A stretch of 64,000 bases of DNA from the NCBI GenBank assembly GCA_000697055.1, contig JNDT01002236.1:186001-250000 (forward strand), read 5' to 3'. The stretch comes from Saksenaea vasiformis B4078. Its lineage: Eukaryota > Mucoromycota > Mucoromycetes > Mucorales > Saksenaeaceae. Positions 1 to 10,825 of this stretch are shown here, in pieces; the first letter of the stretch is position 1; the number at the start of each line of letters is the position of its first letter. The notes under the pieces are model-generated. The model saw nothing but the letters and a program-made list of their open reading frames with translations. It had not been told where the DNA came from and ran no database searches. Made by a program: the position numbers and the translations under genes.

Positions 1-142
1 GGCGACCGCTGTTTGTGAAACTTCTATTATTTTCTCCCCCGGACATGTTTGCCCGGGCCTTTCTTTTTTTTTTTCCCACAAGGAAATTTTCATTTCTACA
101 TGCATTTGATAAAACAAAAGAAGTTTGAAACAAACGTTTGAC

Positions 143-1090
143 CTAGTCTACTTCTGCTAATAGAGACGCCATCAATTGATCTTTTCCTTTGCGCCTTATC
201 AACTTTTCCAGTCTTAGACATTTCTCATAACGGGCTGCTCCCAACTGTACTAGTGGTGCATCCTCCATAGGTGCTACATCCGCCTTTGTTCGAGAAGTAA
301 GTTCCCTAGTATCATTACTTCTTCTTTGATTTACCAGAATGATATCTATTAAATTCGCTATCGTATCACGGTCCTTTTGCATATGCTAGAAAAAGTTAAA
401 AAAAAAGGTAAGCTTCATGTAAGGAAAAGGAACAATAAGAAGAGGAGACCTGTTTCATAACCGTAGGTTGTGGACGATTGTCTTTTGATATCTGATTCCG
501 TCTGTACCTTTGGCCACAAGTTAGTCTTTTTCTTTTTATCTCTTTTTTTTTCTTTTACTTTTTCGCATAATCCATAAAGTTTTTTTTGATCATCTGTGCT
601 TTTACTCGATAGATCACGCCACCATACTTCCATGCTTCTCTTGCAACATCATCTGCCATCGATCCATTCGAATCAGCTTCGGACTCATCACTCGTAGTTG
701 TATCCACGTCATTGTCCCTTGAAAGGATAGGATCCATGGGTGCCACATTCGTTGGCCGTTTCTGTCCCCGAGCCTTAGAAAGAATGAGGCGCCTTTTCTA
801 AATTCGTCATTGTAACTATTTTTTACCGGTTGATAATCTTTATGGTTCGGACATTTCCATTCAGTGTGTGTAGTAGTAGTAGTAGGAGTAGATAAGGATG
901 GGCTGATACAATCTAGGTGACAAAATAATTCACAACCTTCACAAGATAGCATTGATTTTGCTAGAGCTGTTCCTTGGCATTGGGAACAAGTGACGAATCT
1001 TCGCTCATCATCTCCACTGTTTTCATTTGGTAAAATAGGAATTGTAGATTTCAGAACTTACTTGTCTTCTTTCTTTAATAGCGAATTCAT
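143..1090 (-). CDS. PHD-finger protein, Rco1/PHF12-like finger
   Basis: Five exons read in phase: 1062-1090, 827-1016, 628-773, 450-507 and 143-385, giving about 221 residues. Near residues 20-70 lies a zinc-binding PHD pattern: CSQC, CEGC, HLDC, and a closing CPNH in which His replaces the last Cys. A finger ending in CPNH resembles the second PHD of Rco1/PHF12-type subunits of Rpd3S-like deacetylase complexes; this is recalled family knowledge and only a tentative assignment. The rest is acidic and low complexity, then a short basic helical C-terminus. Role inferred: chromatin reader in the nucleus. The protein is shorter than Rco1 and I see no first PHD upstream, so it may be a distinct small PHD protein. 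Apparent frame changes near 795 and 628 are explained by introns with GT/AG ends. Confidence 0.7.
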
Positions 1091-1225
1091 TTCTATCAAA
1101 AACAAAAATACGTTCAGGTGAGTTAACAAAAAAGATGAGAAATTCTTTTACTCTGTAATTCCTGAATGAATTCATCAAAATAGTCAGAGTGTGATATAGT
1201 CTGCATAGAAAAAGATAAAAATTTT

Positions 1226-1262
1226 TTTTAGATAGATAGAGAAAGAAAGAAAGAAAGAGAAA
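1226..1262. repeat. GAAA-type microsatellite
   Basis: Imperfect GAAA/GA repeat in the spacer upstream of the PHD-finger gene. Confidence 0.8.
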
Positions 1263-1360
1263 GAATTCAGCATAACACAGACGAATTCAATTTTTTTATG
1301 GACCCCAAATGGTTACATACCACAAGACAGATCACCAACTAAGGAGTGAATTAACTAACT

Positions 1361-1365
1361 CTCTT

Positions 1366-1408
<43 letters not shown>

Positions 1409-1410
1409 TC
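1361..1410. repeat. CTCTTT / CT microsatellite with poly-T
   Basis: Pyrimidine tract of CTCTTT units grading into a (CT)n run and a T run. It lies between the PHD-finger gene and the next minus-strand gene. Confidence 0.85.
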
Positions 1411-1516
1411 TCTCTGTCTTTATTATTTGTCTGACATGACATGCCATGCATTCTCTCTTTCTTTCATGTTTACCAAGTCTCATTTCCCTCATTCGCTCGA
1501 TCTTAACCCTGTCTCT

Positions 1517-2437
1517 TTATGCACCTTTATATTTATAACGAGCTTTTTCTAGTTCATCAAAATTCTCTTCTACTTGACGCATCATACGAATCGCTAAAAG
1601 ATCCAACCCTAGTACCGCAAGTGGAATAGACCAGTAACCAAATTCAATCCATGTTGTTTCGAATACAGACATGACAGGTGCCACAGACCCCGTCAAGACA
1701 GTTAATCCGACACCTGGCCTATCCAGACGACCCAATCCACGATGACTGGGACGACTCCATACCAACTCGCGGGGTGATAGCCGACAAGTGCGAAGAAGTG
1801 TATAAATCGACAGATACACCGAAAGAAGACTTGTTACGCATGCAAACCGAGGCTCTGGTACATACGACACAACAGGTGCACCCATCATCGGTACCGGAAT
1901 CATCGGCACCGACAGAAGGTGCGATGGATAGGAAACGTCGTACAAAAAAATGACATATCTAACCGACACCAGTTAAGACTTTCTGTCTCTCTCTCTCCCC
2001 GCCCGACTCCACTCGTTCACAAACTTGTCTTACATCGTCGATACAAGCAAGGCAACAGCAACAAGACCACGCTGAATTCCAACTCCCATTTTAGCAAGTC
2101 ACTTTTCCTATGCCTAAACTATTTGCCTGTATAAAAAGATTCGATGTTTCGTTTTGCTTTCGAAGTTCCTGCAGGAGCCGCTCTTGTTCTGAGTTGAAGA
2201 ATGCAATGAGACCATCAGCCATGCTTTGTCTAGAAGAACCCGTTCTTTACCCTCCTCATCAAGGAACTCTGTTTCTTCTTCCTTGTTAACCGAAGGCTGC
2301 TTGCGACTATGCAATCCTTCCATGACCCGAGCAATGAAATCTACGAACTTTTTTTTCCCCGCAAGCTCGCTCTTTTTCACCTTCACCAGACAACAGTCAC
2401 GCGTTCGTGATGATGATGCATGATCGTGGTTGAACAA
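1517..2437 (-). CDS. Unassigned small membrane protein
   Basis: The well-supported C-terminal part is exon 1517-1958 joined in phase to 2034-2089 through a GTAAGAC..TTAG intron. It encodes about 165 residues with several hydrophobic stretches, and ends with a charged coiled segment around QVEENFDELEKARYKYKGA. Further upstream an open frame (about 2110-2437) with a GTAAAG..CTCAG intron encodes a charged helical segment containing EEEQERLLQELRKQ. The two parts probably belong to one gene, but the junction near 2090-2115 would need a very short intron, so they may be separate. No family recognised. Membrane location is inferred from hydrophobicity only. Confidence 0.4.
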
Positions 2438-3256
2438 AAATGGGGCGTGGCATTAGACGACTTACGCTATGTGCCAGAATGAAGTAGTGCGCTTAGATGA
2501 AAAACAAAACCAGCTGCTTAAAGAGGACCGATGATGATGTGAGGACTCATCGATCAGTTCTACTAGAGTTTTGGAGAGCACAAACTGAAAATGTAGCTGC
2601 AGGAAAGAATCCTTCACAGGGTTACTGAATCATAGAGAACTAGACGAGGTTTCTACAATCATAGCGCACCAAGTTGTAGGCTAGCAGTTCTTGCTGCTGC
2701 ATTAAAAATTCATGCATGGGATGTGTCTGAGGTAGCAGCAGCGCGAAGATCAAAGTCTTACTCTATTGTCTGAAACAGAAGAAGATAAGGACTGGATTTG
2801 CTATGGGGAAGATCCAATAGATTGAGACTATTGACGCAAACTATGTCCTTAAATGTTTGAACCTTTTTACGTGGGAAAGCCTCCGCCTTCAGTTACCACG
2901 GACTAATTTCTATAATTTGACGTCAAGGAAACGTAAGTGCTCATGCTACTTGCTTTCGAAGGCGTCAACCTATGAAAGAAGAAGAAGCCGGCAGAACGAA
3001 TGAAAAAATTAGCTAACACCTATCTGTTTGCAGCATTGACGAGAAGCGGAGGTATTTTTCTTGCATGAAGAAGAATGTTCACCATGCTAAGGACACGATA
3101 GACAACTAAGTGATCGATAGCCGCCGTTGATGCGCTTGTTCCCGTTTCTGGAGAAGGAAGCCCTCTATTCTCGTACCGGATCCTGTGGACGGCGGCGTTC
3201 CCAAGGAGACCCTTTTAAAATCCGCTGTACAACTATGCCTTGCCACTCTTTCACCC
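2438..3256. other. Intergenic region, nothing recognised
   Basis: Spacer between divergent genes. I see no convincing open frame, RNA gene or element. It probably holds promoter sequence for the phosphodiesterase on the plus strand. Confidence 0.5.
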
Positions 3257-4970
3257 ATGAGCGAATCTACGCACTTGCTGCCATCATCACAGGCACCTGA
3301 CACATACCAGGCTGTCCCGTCACCAGACGAGGTAAATGCGGACGATGAGAAGTTGCCGCGAACTAATGGTGTCATTTTTGCCAGAGACCCACGCGTACGT
3401 GGAAAAAGCGCTATGCTGCGACTGCCCTTGGGGTTGTTCTCTTCTTTACAACGATCGTGTGTGTCTCTGCTTGGAAATCCAGCCACCAACCAACAGGTCT
3501 CTCTAACGGAACGCATGTCTTTTATCCTACCGTATTCCTTATCTCGCTGGACGGTGTGGTGAACCATGACCTGGATCTTCACTTGACACCGCATCTGAGT
3601 CAGATGGGTAAGTGAACTTTTTTTTTGGATTTCCGCCCGTCATTTTTTTTAAGAAATGTTTCAGCTGATCAAGGGGCTCGAGCAAAATGGATGACCCCAT
3701 CGTTTCCGGTAAGCTTGGGTTTGATGAGGATTTTGGAATAGAATACTATATATATATATTTCTATAGCCTATCACGTTTCCCAATCATTGGTCATTGGTT
3801 ACGGGGCTGTACCCGGAAGCACACGGCATTATCGCCAACTATTTTTGGAGCCAAGAATACAATGAAACATTTAATTACAAAAATCCACTTCAAAGTTGGG
3901 ATGCCAAATGGTGGGGTGGTGAACCGGTAAGGAGATGAAGAAGTAATAATGAGAAGAAGGGGGGAACAGCGTCTGATGTTTTTTTTCCTCAAAGATCTGG
4001 AACACGGTTGTACGTCAAGACAAGCTTTCGGGTGTCATTATGTGGCCTGGCTGCAGTACCTCTTTCAATGGGCTGAAACCGACGTACTCTGTGCCTTTTG
4101 AGGACAATGTCGCGTTTGATGATAAAGTGGATCAAGCACTCGCATGGTTGGATCTACCATTGGAAGACCGGCCCCAATTCATTGGGTTGTATGTCCCGGA
4201 AATTGATCAAGCAGGTCATCGCTATGGTCCCTATGCCAACCAGGTAAACCCAGAAAAAAAAACAAGTATGCTCTTCTTCTTGGTAACAAATCTGTGTGCG
4301 TTAGACCTTGACGCAGTTGAAGAGGGCCGACGCGAGTATTGGTCGCCTGTTAAAGGAGTTGAAAAAGAGACATTTGACAGATATTGTAAATCTAATTGTT
4401 GTTAGTGATCATGGCATGTCAGCGACAGACAAATCGCGCTTGATTTACTACGATGATGTGCTGACAAAGGAAGAACTCGCCATGATTTGGCGCCTTGAAT
4501 CGTCCCCACTTCTTGCGATCCGACCGCGTCCTGACTTGAACGAAGAGAAAGCGGTGGAAACGCTCTATCAAGCATTCAAACGCCTTCATCGCCAATTAAA
4601 AGAACCTCATTTTGAGATCTACAAGCGTGAAAATATTCCCGCAAGGTTTATGTACAGCAACAACGATCGTATTGCACCGCTCCTTGTGATCCCGGATCCT
4701 GGATGGAATCTGGTTACCCGCAAAGAGTTTGATCCCAGCCAAAAGGTCTATCATCCACGCGGTACCCATGGTTACGACAACTTGTCGCCACAGTCAAGAG
4801 CCATCCTTGTGGCCAATGGTCCCGAGTTTAAGGACATGGGCACGTTGGTACCGTTTTGGAATGTGGAACTCTACGACGTGATTGCGCGTATTCTCGATCT
4901 GCAACCAGCAAATAACAATGGTACATTGAAAGGTCATCTTCGACGCGAAGAAGAACAAGAAGAAGAATGA
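3257..4970 (+). CDS. Ectonucleotide pyrophosphatase/phosphodiesterase (ENPP/Npp1 family)
   Basis: Six exons read in phase: 3257-3331, 3385-3607, 3665-3708, 3768-3926, 3995-4243 and 4305-4970, giving 471 residues. A short cytosolic tail rich in Ser/Pro/Glu is followed by a signal-anchor helix (around ATALGVVLFFTTIVCVSAW), so this is a type II membrane protein. The lumenal or extracellular domain has family hallmarks: FLISLDG (metal Asp), TFPNHWSLVTGLYPEAHG (nucleophile Thr region), ANYFW, WWGGEP, PEIDQAGHRYGP and VVSDHGM, and a late RGTHGYDN. These are the two-metal alkaline-phosphatase-fold positions. It should hydrolyse nucleotide phosphodiester or pyrophosphate bonds outside the cytosol, as yeast NPP1 does. 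The start is the ATG that leads directly into the tail. The 58-nt first intron explains the frame change before the membrane helix. Confidence 0.93.
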
Positions 4971-5052
4971 TCAAAATAAAACCCGTTATTATTACTATTA
5001 TCTATCTAAGCACGAGTTCGGTAGTGTGATGAAGAAAAGAAAAAACAAATTC

Positions 5053-6162
5053 CTAGAAATCCAGGTAGTCTGTGGGGGAGACGGTTCGTAGGCCGAGGTC
5101 TTTTGGACGAGATGCATAGGCACGTATGCGTTGGATATCTTCAAAGGTTAATTTATCGACAAAGTTGGAGCGATCGTGCTCGGGTTCCCAGACCTCGGGA
5201 AAATCACTTTCTGGGATGGCACATTGCTCGAGGCCAACCATTTCGAGTAATGGGCTGCCGTGGACGAGGTGCCGTACGCCATGGCTGGAGATACGGCTGC
5301 AGAACGAGAGATTGATATCTTGGAGATGGGGCAGATGTTCGCGGATGACGCGGAGTGATTGGTCTGTGATGTCGCACGCGATGAGATTGAGGCTCCTTAG
5401 ACGGGGATGGGATTGGATAAAGGGGATAATGATCTCATCGTCCATTTCGGCGCCGCTGCCGGTGAGCGAGATCGCATGCAGGTCTGGTAGGGGCACGTCG
5501 CCGCCGGTTTTTTTGGGTAGCAGATGACGCATGAATTTCTTACAGATGGTGCTGCAACACACAAGATCAAGATCTTTCAGCAGAGAGAGGGATTGGAGGT
5601 CAAAGGCGGTATCTTCTGCTGTAAGCCATCGACATAATGACAGATTCAGGGTTTCAATGGGACAGCTTGTGAGAGGAAGAAGCGCAAACGGACAAAGCGA
5701 GCTACAGGCGCTTAGATCGAGTTTGCGCAAATGTTTGAGTTGAGAAAAATAATGGAGGGAGCGATAGGTGATGGATGCGGTATTCAGACAAATCTCCTCT
5801 AGTTGTGGACACGCTTGCACCAATGGGATGATGCTTGCATTGGTCAGACGCTCGGCACGTCTCGCTCTAAACACCTCCAGATGCGGCATGTACTGCGCCA
5901 AGAAACAACATTCCTCATCCGTAACCAGACAACTGATGTGAAGGCGACGGACATAGGAACCAACAGGCGATGTGGCGATGTAAAGACTTGCGCATAGTTT
6001 TGACAAAGCCAACTCATGTTCAACTACAACATCACGCCAAAAGAAAGGTCTGCATGCTGTATAAAAACGTTTGTTGACAAGACAGCATTCATAAAGACAA
6101 CGGTCCACTAACGATGAGGCGATCCGACCCAAAATCTCTGTAGGTAGGTTGTTGATACTCAT
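5053..6162 (-). CDS. F-box protein with leucine-rich repeats
   Basis: Single exon of about 369 residues. I chose the ATG giving MSINNLPTEILGRIASSL because the F-box motif follows at once (residues 4-45, ending near FFWRDV). The frame is open further upstream to 6246, but that part is low complexity. The rest is a run of irregular LRRs of 24-28 residues (PQLEEICL, LRKLDLSAC, IETLNLSLC, LKDLDLVCC, LRSLNLIAC, LQDINLSFC). Such proteins usually act as substrate receptors of SCF (Skp1-Cul1-F-box) ubiquitin ligases, with the LRR solenoid binding the target. The substrate cannot be inferred. Confidence 0.9.
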   Translation of the reverse strand: MSINNLPTEILGRIASSLVDRCLYECCLVNKRFYTACRPFFWRDVVVEHELALSKLCASLYIATSPVGSYVRRLHISCLVTDEECCFLAQYMPHLEVFRARRAERLTNASIIPLVQACPQLEEICLNTASITYRSLHYFSQLKHLRKLDLSACSSLCPFALLPLTSCPIETLNLSLCRWLTAEDTAFDLQSLSLLKDLDLVCCSTICKKFMRHLLPKKTGGDVPLPDLHAISLTGSGAEMDDEIIIPFIQSHPRLRSLNLIACDITDQSLRVIREHLPHLQDINLSFCSRISSHGVRHLVHGSPLLEMVGLEQCAIPESDFPEVWEPEHDRSNFVDKLTFEDIQRIRAYASRPKDLGLRTVSPTDYLDF

Positions 6163-6291
6163 AAAGTAACAGAACCCCCGCAAGAAAAAAAAGAAAAGGT
6201 TAAAAAAACTCTGTTGTATATGCAGCACACTTTTGCAGAGGGTCACACTGTGTATTTTTTTTTCTTCTGCTTTTTCTTATTTCTGTTGGTC

Positions 6292-6327
6292 ATACACACA
6301 CACACACACACACAGAGAGAGATATAT
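6292..6327. repeat. (CA)n-(GA)n microsatellite
   Basis: Perfect CA run followed by GAGAGA and TATATA, just upstream of the F-box gene, in its likely promoter. Confidence 0.85.
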
Positions 6328-6473
6328 AGGCTACTCTCTCTGCTTGTCATGATCATTATCATCTATGCTCCCCCCAAACAAATAGGATAGGACGAAAGTT
6401 ATGACTTTAATGTTTTCATTTCCTTTTGGTGTTTTCTTCGTTTTTCTTTTTTTTTTGTTGTCTTTCTTTCTTT

Positions 6474-7231
6474 CTATTCCTCTTCATCTTCTTTACCAGA
6501 GGATTGACTTTCCAAATCACAAAAGATACGTGCTCTTGCTTCTTCATAAGCAGCTTTTCGTTCTTCATAGGTCATTGTTTTTCTTTCTTCTTGAGATTGT
6601 CGTTTTGATGGATGTGAATGCGGTAATGGATTTCGACGCATAATCTTGAATTTGGGAGTTTCAGTTGGTTGTGTATCCTGTTCAACAAGATCTGGAAACC
6701 GGACGGATGGTCTATCATTGGTTAGTTATTTTGTTTTGTTTTTATATGATGGAACTTACAGTTCTGTATATGGGTTTTTACACAGAAATACGGAGCGTCG
6801 AACGGGATCGTAAAAATGACTCAATTTAAAGTATGGGGCTACTTTGTGTACCATCAAACGTTGATAAGAGTTCATTTGTGGTAGATCCAGTCGATACAAC
6901 CTAGTAGATCATATATGTATGTCTTTTGATGAGCTGTCATATTCATTTGTGTGAGTTGTCTTAACTGATAATTATTGATAAAGGCTTCTAGATCTCTTTC
7001 CAGTTTAAGTAAAAATAGGCGTTCCTGTGGTTTTTTCAGTAGACCTAGGATAAATTCGTCTAAGGAGGGAGACGAGCCGGACTGGTGCTGTTGGTATGGT
7101 GAGGGAGAGACCTCTGGAGTATGTGGTCTTTTATCGGTAGACGAAGGTTGACGTCGTAGTAAAATAGGGGTTGATGACGATCGTATTGTATCGTCTTTAG
7201 AAGAATGGCTGGCATCTTGGTTGTCAGACAT
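6474..7231 (-). CDS. R3H and SUZ domain RNA-binding protein
   Basis: Three exons in phase (6966-7231, 6760-6900, 6474-6711) give 214 residues. A disordered Ser/Pro-rich N-terminus precedes an R3H domain: LLKLERDLEAFI, then across the first intron LPQMNSYQRLMVHKVAPYF and SHFYDP. A SUZ motif follows (PKFKIMRR and TYEERKAAYEEARARIF). The R3H-SUZ pair is typical of single-stranded nucleic acid binding proteins of the R3HDM/ARPP21/Encore group, here in a minimal form. Likely a cytoplasmic mRNA-binding regulator; the target is unknown. It shares a 735-bp intergenic region with the divergent deubiquitinase gene. Confidence 0.9.
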
Positions 7232-7966
7232 TGTAGCGATGAGAGACTTTTTTAAATGGAAAAGGTGAGGGATGGTATGTTATTTCCTTAATGCTTTAAA
7301 AAGAGAGATTTTGTTTTGTTTTGTTTTTCTTTTTTACCATAATCTAAGACGATGGACAACTTTTGCCAAACCATGAAATAAAAGAAAAAGGGAAGAAAAG
7401 AGAAGAAAAAAGAAAAAAAAAAGGAAGGCAAAATCAGATAAAAGCAATACCTTCCCGGGTTTCCAGCCCAACAAGTTACTTATATATCTGGAGATTAGGA
7501 GGAAGGAACCAAAAAAGAAAAAAGAAAAAAAAAGGATTTGTTGTATAACTCCCCCAATTCACGTGTGTGTGGAAAAAAAAGAAGAAGAAGAGGTAAAAGA
7601 GAGAGAAAGGGAGAGGGAAAGAGGAAAAGATAATTTTTTTTTTAGTCCGCCATTGACTGTCTGTGTGTGCGTGTGCGTGTGCGTGTATGTGTGTGTTGTG
7701 TGTGTGTGTTGCACCGCAACGTACTCGCACCAGGTTTCACTTTTTTTTATTTTCCTCTCTTTGTAGGAGAATGTATTTCTTATAAAAGCAACATAGCAAA
7801 AACCCGCATTTAAATTTCACCATAAACGCAATGACTTATGCAAAACCAGGATAAAAGCACTTGAAAAAAATAATAATAATAATAGCATTAGAGTGGGAAA
7901 GGGAAACTCGATATATAAAGTCACGGTATCGTGTTTTCGTCACTTCTTACGTTATCTCTTTCAACA
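7232..7966. promoter_or_regulatory. Bidirectional intergenic region with purine and TG microsatellites
   Basis: Separates divergently transcribed R3H-SUZ (-) and UCH (+) genes. It contains poly-T, a GAAAAGAG-type purine tract (7375-7425 and 7565-7625) and a (TG)n-like run at 7661-7711. No gene seen; probable shared promoter. Confidence 0.5.
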
Positions 7967-8948
7967 ATGGAAGAAGAACGACCCAAAATCAAATGGCTAC
8001 CTTTGGAAGCTAATCCCGAAGTATGGAACAAGGTATTCCTCTTCTTCTTCTTCTTTATGAAAACAACTCTAGAAAACTAAAAACTGTACAAAAGATCATT
8101 CACAGTCAAGGTGTCGATTCCTCATGGTGTTTTACCGATATCTATGGTAAGGGAGGATACAGCAAGGGAAGACGTAAAAACAGTTAACCCATAAACCTTT
8201 TTTTTTTTTAAAAAAAAATTCTACAAGGATTCGACCCTGAACTTTTGGCTATGATTCCTCGGCCTGTCAGAGCTATCATTTTCTTGTATCCAATCACCGA
8301 CAAGTTCAAGGAATTCCAGCAACAAGAAGAAGCCCGTTTGACCATTCATGAACAGAACATTAGTCCAAACATCACTTTTTACAGACAAACCATTTCTAAT
8401 GCCTGTGGTATGATGGCCTTGTTACATGCAATGGCAAACAACCAAGACATAGTGGGTAAGTACCTGCTACCCTGTTTTTTTTTATCATTATGATGATTAT
8501 GATTATTCCCTGACATCTTATACTAAAAGTTCCATAAGGTTCTGGGTTGTTCCGTCAGATCTTTGATGATACACAATCCATGTCTACCGAAGAAAGAGTT
8601 GCTTATCTAGAAAGCTGTGAACCCTTGGCCAAATTACATGCTTCCAGTGCACATGAAGGACAAACAATCGCCCCCAGTGAAGAAGAAGAACTGAGTGATC
8701 ATTTTATCTGTTTTGTCCTAGTAGACCAACATTTGTATGAATTGGATGGAAGAAAATCCTTCCCCATCAATCATGGCAAATGCACAGATCTAGTCGAGGT
8801 CAGGATCCATCCTTTCTTTCTTTCACTCTCGCTGTTGACTAAACTTCCTTTATCTTAGGGTGCCGCCAAGGTGATGAGACAGTTTATTCAACGTGAACCA
8901 AACGAAACCAATTATAATGCCATTGCATTGTCAAACATTACAGAGTGA
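7967..8948 (+). CDS. Ubiquitin carboxyl-terminal hydrolase, UCH family (peptidase C12)
   Basis: Five exons: 7967-8032, 8095-8146, 8228-8455, 8539-8798 and 8859-8948. The protein opens with KIKWLPLEANPEVWNK and carries the UCH landmarks: PRPVRAIIFLYPIT, the nucleophile Cys in QTISNACGM, the catalytic His in SDHFICFVLVDQHLYELDG and the Asp of ELDGRK, plus the crossover loop region with SAHEGQT. Length and order match UCH-L1/L3 and yeast YUH1. It should release small adducts from ubiquitin (or NEDD8) C-termini in the cytosol. The ATG at 7967 lies just after a pyrimidine-rich leader. Confidence 0.95.
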
Positions 8949-8959
8949 TATAATTTTTT

Positions 8960-9957
8960 TTAAATCTCTGTAAAAGTGGTTTCGCCATTCTTGGTAATCA
9001 CTTGCAACAATTTACCACTTGTCAATGGAGTACCCGTAGCGTAACCGTATAACTGTCTACTCAAATTGAAAAAAAAAGGATTGTTTAACTTTTTCCCTCC
9101 CATAATCCATGTTGTTCTCTCTTACTTTGCCACTGTTTCCAAAGGTGTCCATGATGAATGATCAGCATCAGGCATGAATTTTCTGTTCATTGGGGTATCG
9201 AGGGTCACACTTTTTTGATGGGATATAAGTTTTGTGCAACCAATATATATATATCTGTTTCACTTACGGACAAATGGCCGTGATACGGACATCTTGAGGT
9301 AATCCACTTCCAGGAGCTGCGAGATCCTTGACCAAATGATGGACGGCTGCCTTGGCTACACCATAACCAATCATACCAGGTGTAGCATCCTGCGCAGCCA
9401 ATGCACCCGTCAAAGTCAACAAACCACCACTATTTCATTTATCTCACCATGTCAACAACAAAAAAAACTTCTGCTGTTCTTCCTTTATGAACTTACGTTG
9501 CAAGGTGCTCAGCAGCCAAACGAGCAGCCACAAAAGAAGAATAGACAGATTGTTTCCACATCAATTCAGAATTCTTCAAGAATTCTAATATTTTCCCATA
9601 AGACAACCAAAACAAAAAAAAACTCATTTACCTCTGTTAGCGGCATTACCACCGGCCCAGCCGCCAGCAACACAGAAAATGGCATTCAATTTCTTTCCTT
9701 CCAAAACCTTTTCCAAGGCCTTGGATGCTGTTTGTGCTTGATTTTCAACTGTATCATTCACATTGACAAGTGCATTAAAGTCGGCAGCTTTGTTCTCCAC
9801 CAAATCAATGCTGGTCACGGTCTAACGCGAGTTTCAGCTTCAACGCGTTCGTCTTTTTCTTTTTTGTGGTTTCTTTTACCCAGCCTTTTTCTTTGAAATA
9901 AGTAACAAGTGCTCTACCAAGAGCACCAGCTCCACCATAAACTGCGAGATTGCTCAT
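8960..9957 (-). CDS. Dihydropteridine reductase (SDR family)
   Basis: Several exons on the minus strand. The N-terminus [18 protein letters not shown] is a Rossmann NAD(P)H-binding loop. The middle has [13 protein letters not shown], and the SDR catalytic YxxxK is in [11 protein letters not shown]; further on comes [16 protein letters not shown]. These match quinonoid dihydropteridine reductase (QDPR), which recycles tetrahydrobiopterin or quinonoid pterins with NADH in the cytosol. The stop is at 8960-8962 after FTEI. Shadow frames on the plus strand here come from intron pyrimidine tracts. Convergent with the UCH gene, with only about 11 bp between stop codons. Confidence 0.92.
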
Positions 9958-10214
9958 GTCGTTGTTCGTGTTGTAGGAAAAAAAAGAAAGGTCAACTTAA
10001 CAAGCGTGGGAACAATGGTTCTTTTTTTTTAAATTTTTGATGGGCGATAGTTGGAACACCGACCCGTCCAGTCACTCACTCACTCACTCACTTCCCAAAA
10101 AACCAGTGCGGACACAAAGGAAAGGTAATAAAAAAAAAGAGAGAGAGGGGGGAAAGGGGTAATGGTTATGTGCGTTGTGTATGTAAAGTTGTTGTTGTGT
10201 GTATATGTGTGTGC

Positions 10215-10261
<47 letters not shown>

Positions 10262-10304
10262 GAAATCAACAAGTTACGTTTTTGTGTGTTGGGCTTTTGG
10301 TTGG
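9958..10304. repeat. Spacer with TCAC, GA and (GT)n microsatellites
   Basis: Contains a CACT tetranucleotide run near 10073-10091, a GA tract near 10140 and a nearly perfect (GT)n at about 10205-10258. It lies upstream of the reductase start and beyond the stop of the Vac7-like gene. No gene. Confidence 0.8.
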
Positions 10305-10777
10305 TTAGTTTAGCATATCCGATCGTCCTTGACCATAAGTCAAACAGTAACTTTCATCTGTCACTTCAGAAACATCTCCGGTTGTCGGATCGACTCGAGC
10401 AACATCACAGATAGCTACGGATTGACGATAAAAGCCAGCCACGAATGGAAATGGATAATATTTCAGTACCCCTCGAGCAACCAACCCGTATGGATAACGA
10501 ATAATCCTCGACCTGGGGGAAAAAAAAACCCAGCATGTTTGGTTAAGGGTAAAATAGATAAATAAGGGAACTTACCATCGTTCATTACCACTTGCATCTG
10601 CTCCTGGTGATTTTACTCGTATTTGAGATATTGCATCCGTCGAGAATTTTGTAAGATGTGATGACGAAAAAGTTAAAGGTTCGTCAAAATGGTAAAAACT
10701 ACCCAAATACTCGGCTGGGTCAACACCTGGAACATAAAGAAAAAGTTGGTGAGAGGGAAGACTGAGACACACACACA

Positions 10778-10825
<48 letters not shown>

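Noticed and set aside
600..830. Apparent frameshifts in the PHD-finger gene
   Set aside because: Both disappear with a 53-nt intron (774-826) and a roughly 120-nt intron (508-627); the exon lengths then sum to a multiple of three.
3331..3400. Apparent frameshift before the membrane helix of the phosphodiesterase
   Set aside because: A typical intron (GTAAAT, CTAAT branch point, TTTTTGCCAG) at 3332-3384 restores the frame.
5053..6246. Start of the F-box protein at 6246
   Set aside because: The extra 28 residues are hydrophobic low complexity with a poly-Phe run; the Met at 6162 lies directly before the F-box.
6401..6643. Hydrophobic plus-strand frames at 6.4-6.6 kb
   Set aside because: Phe/Leu-rich translations of poly-T sequence and of the antisense of the R3H-SUZ last exon.
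7476..7766. Frames rich in Thr-His or Cys-Val repeats
   Set aside because: Simple translations of the TG microsatellite in the divergent promoter region.
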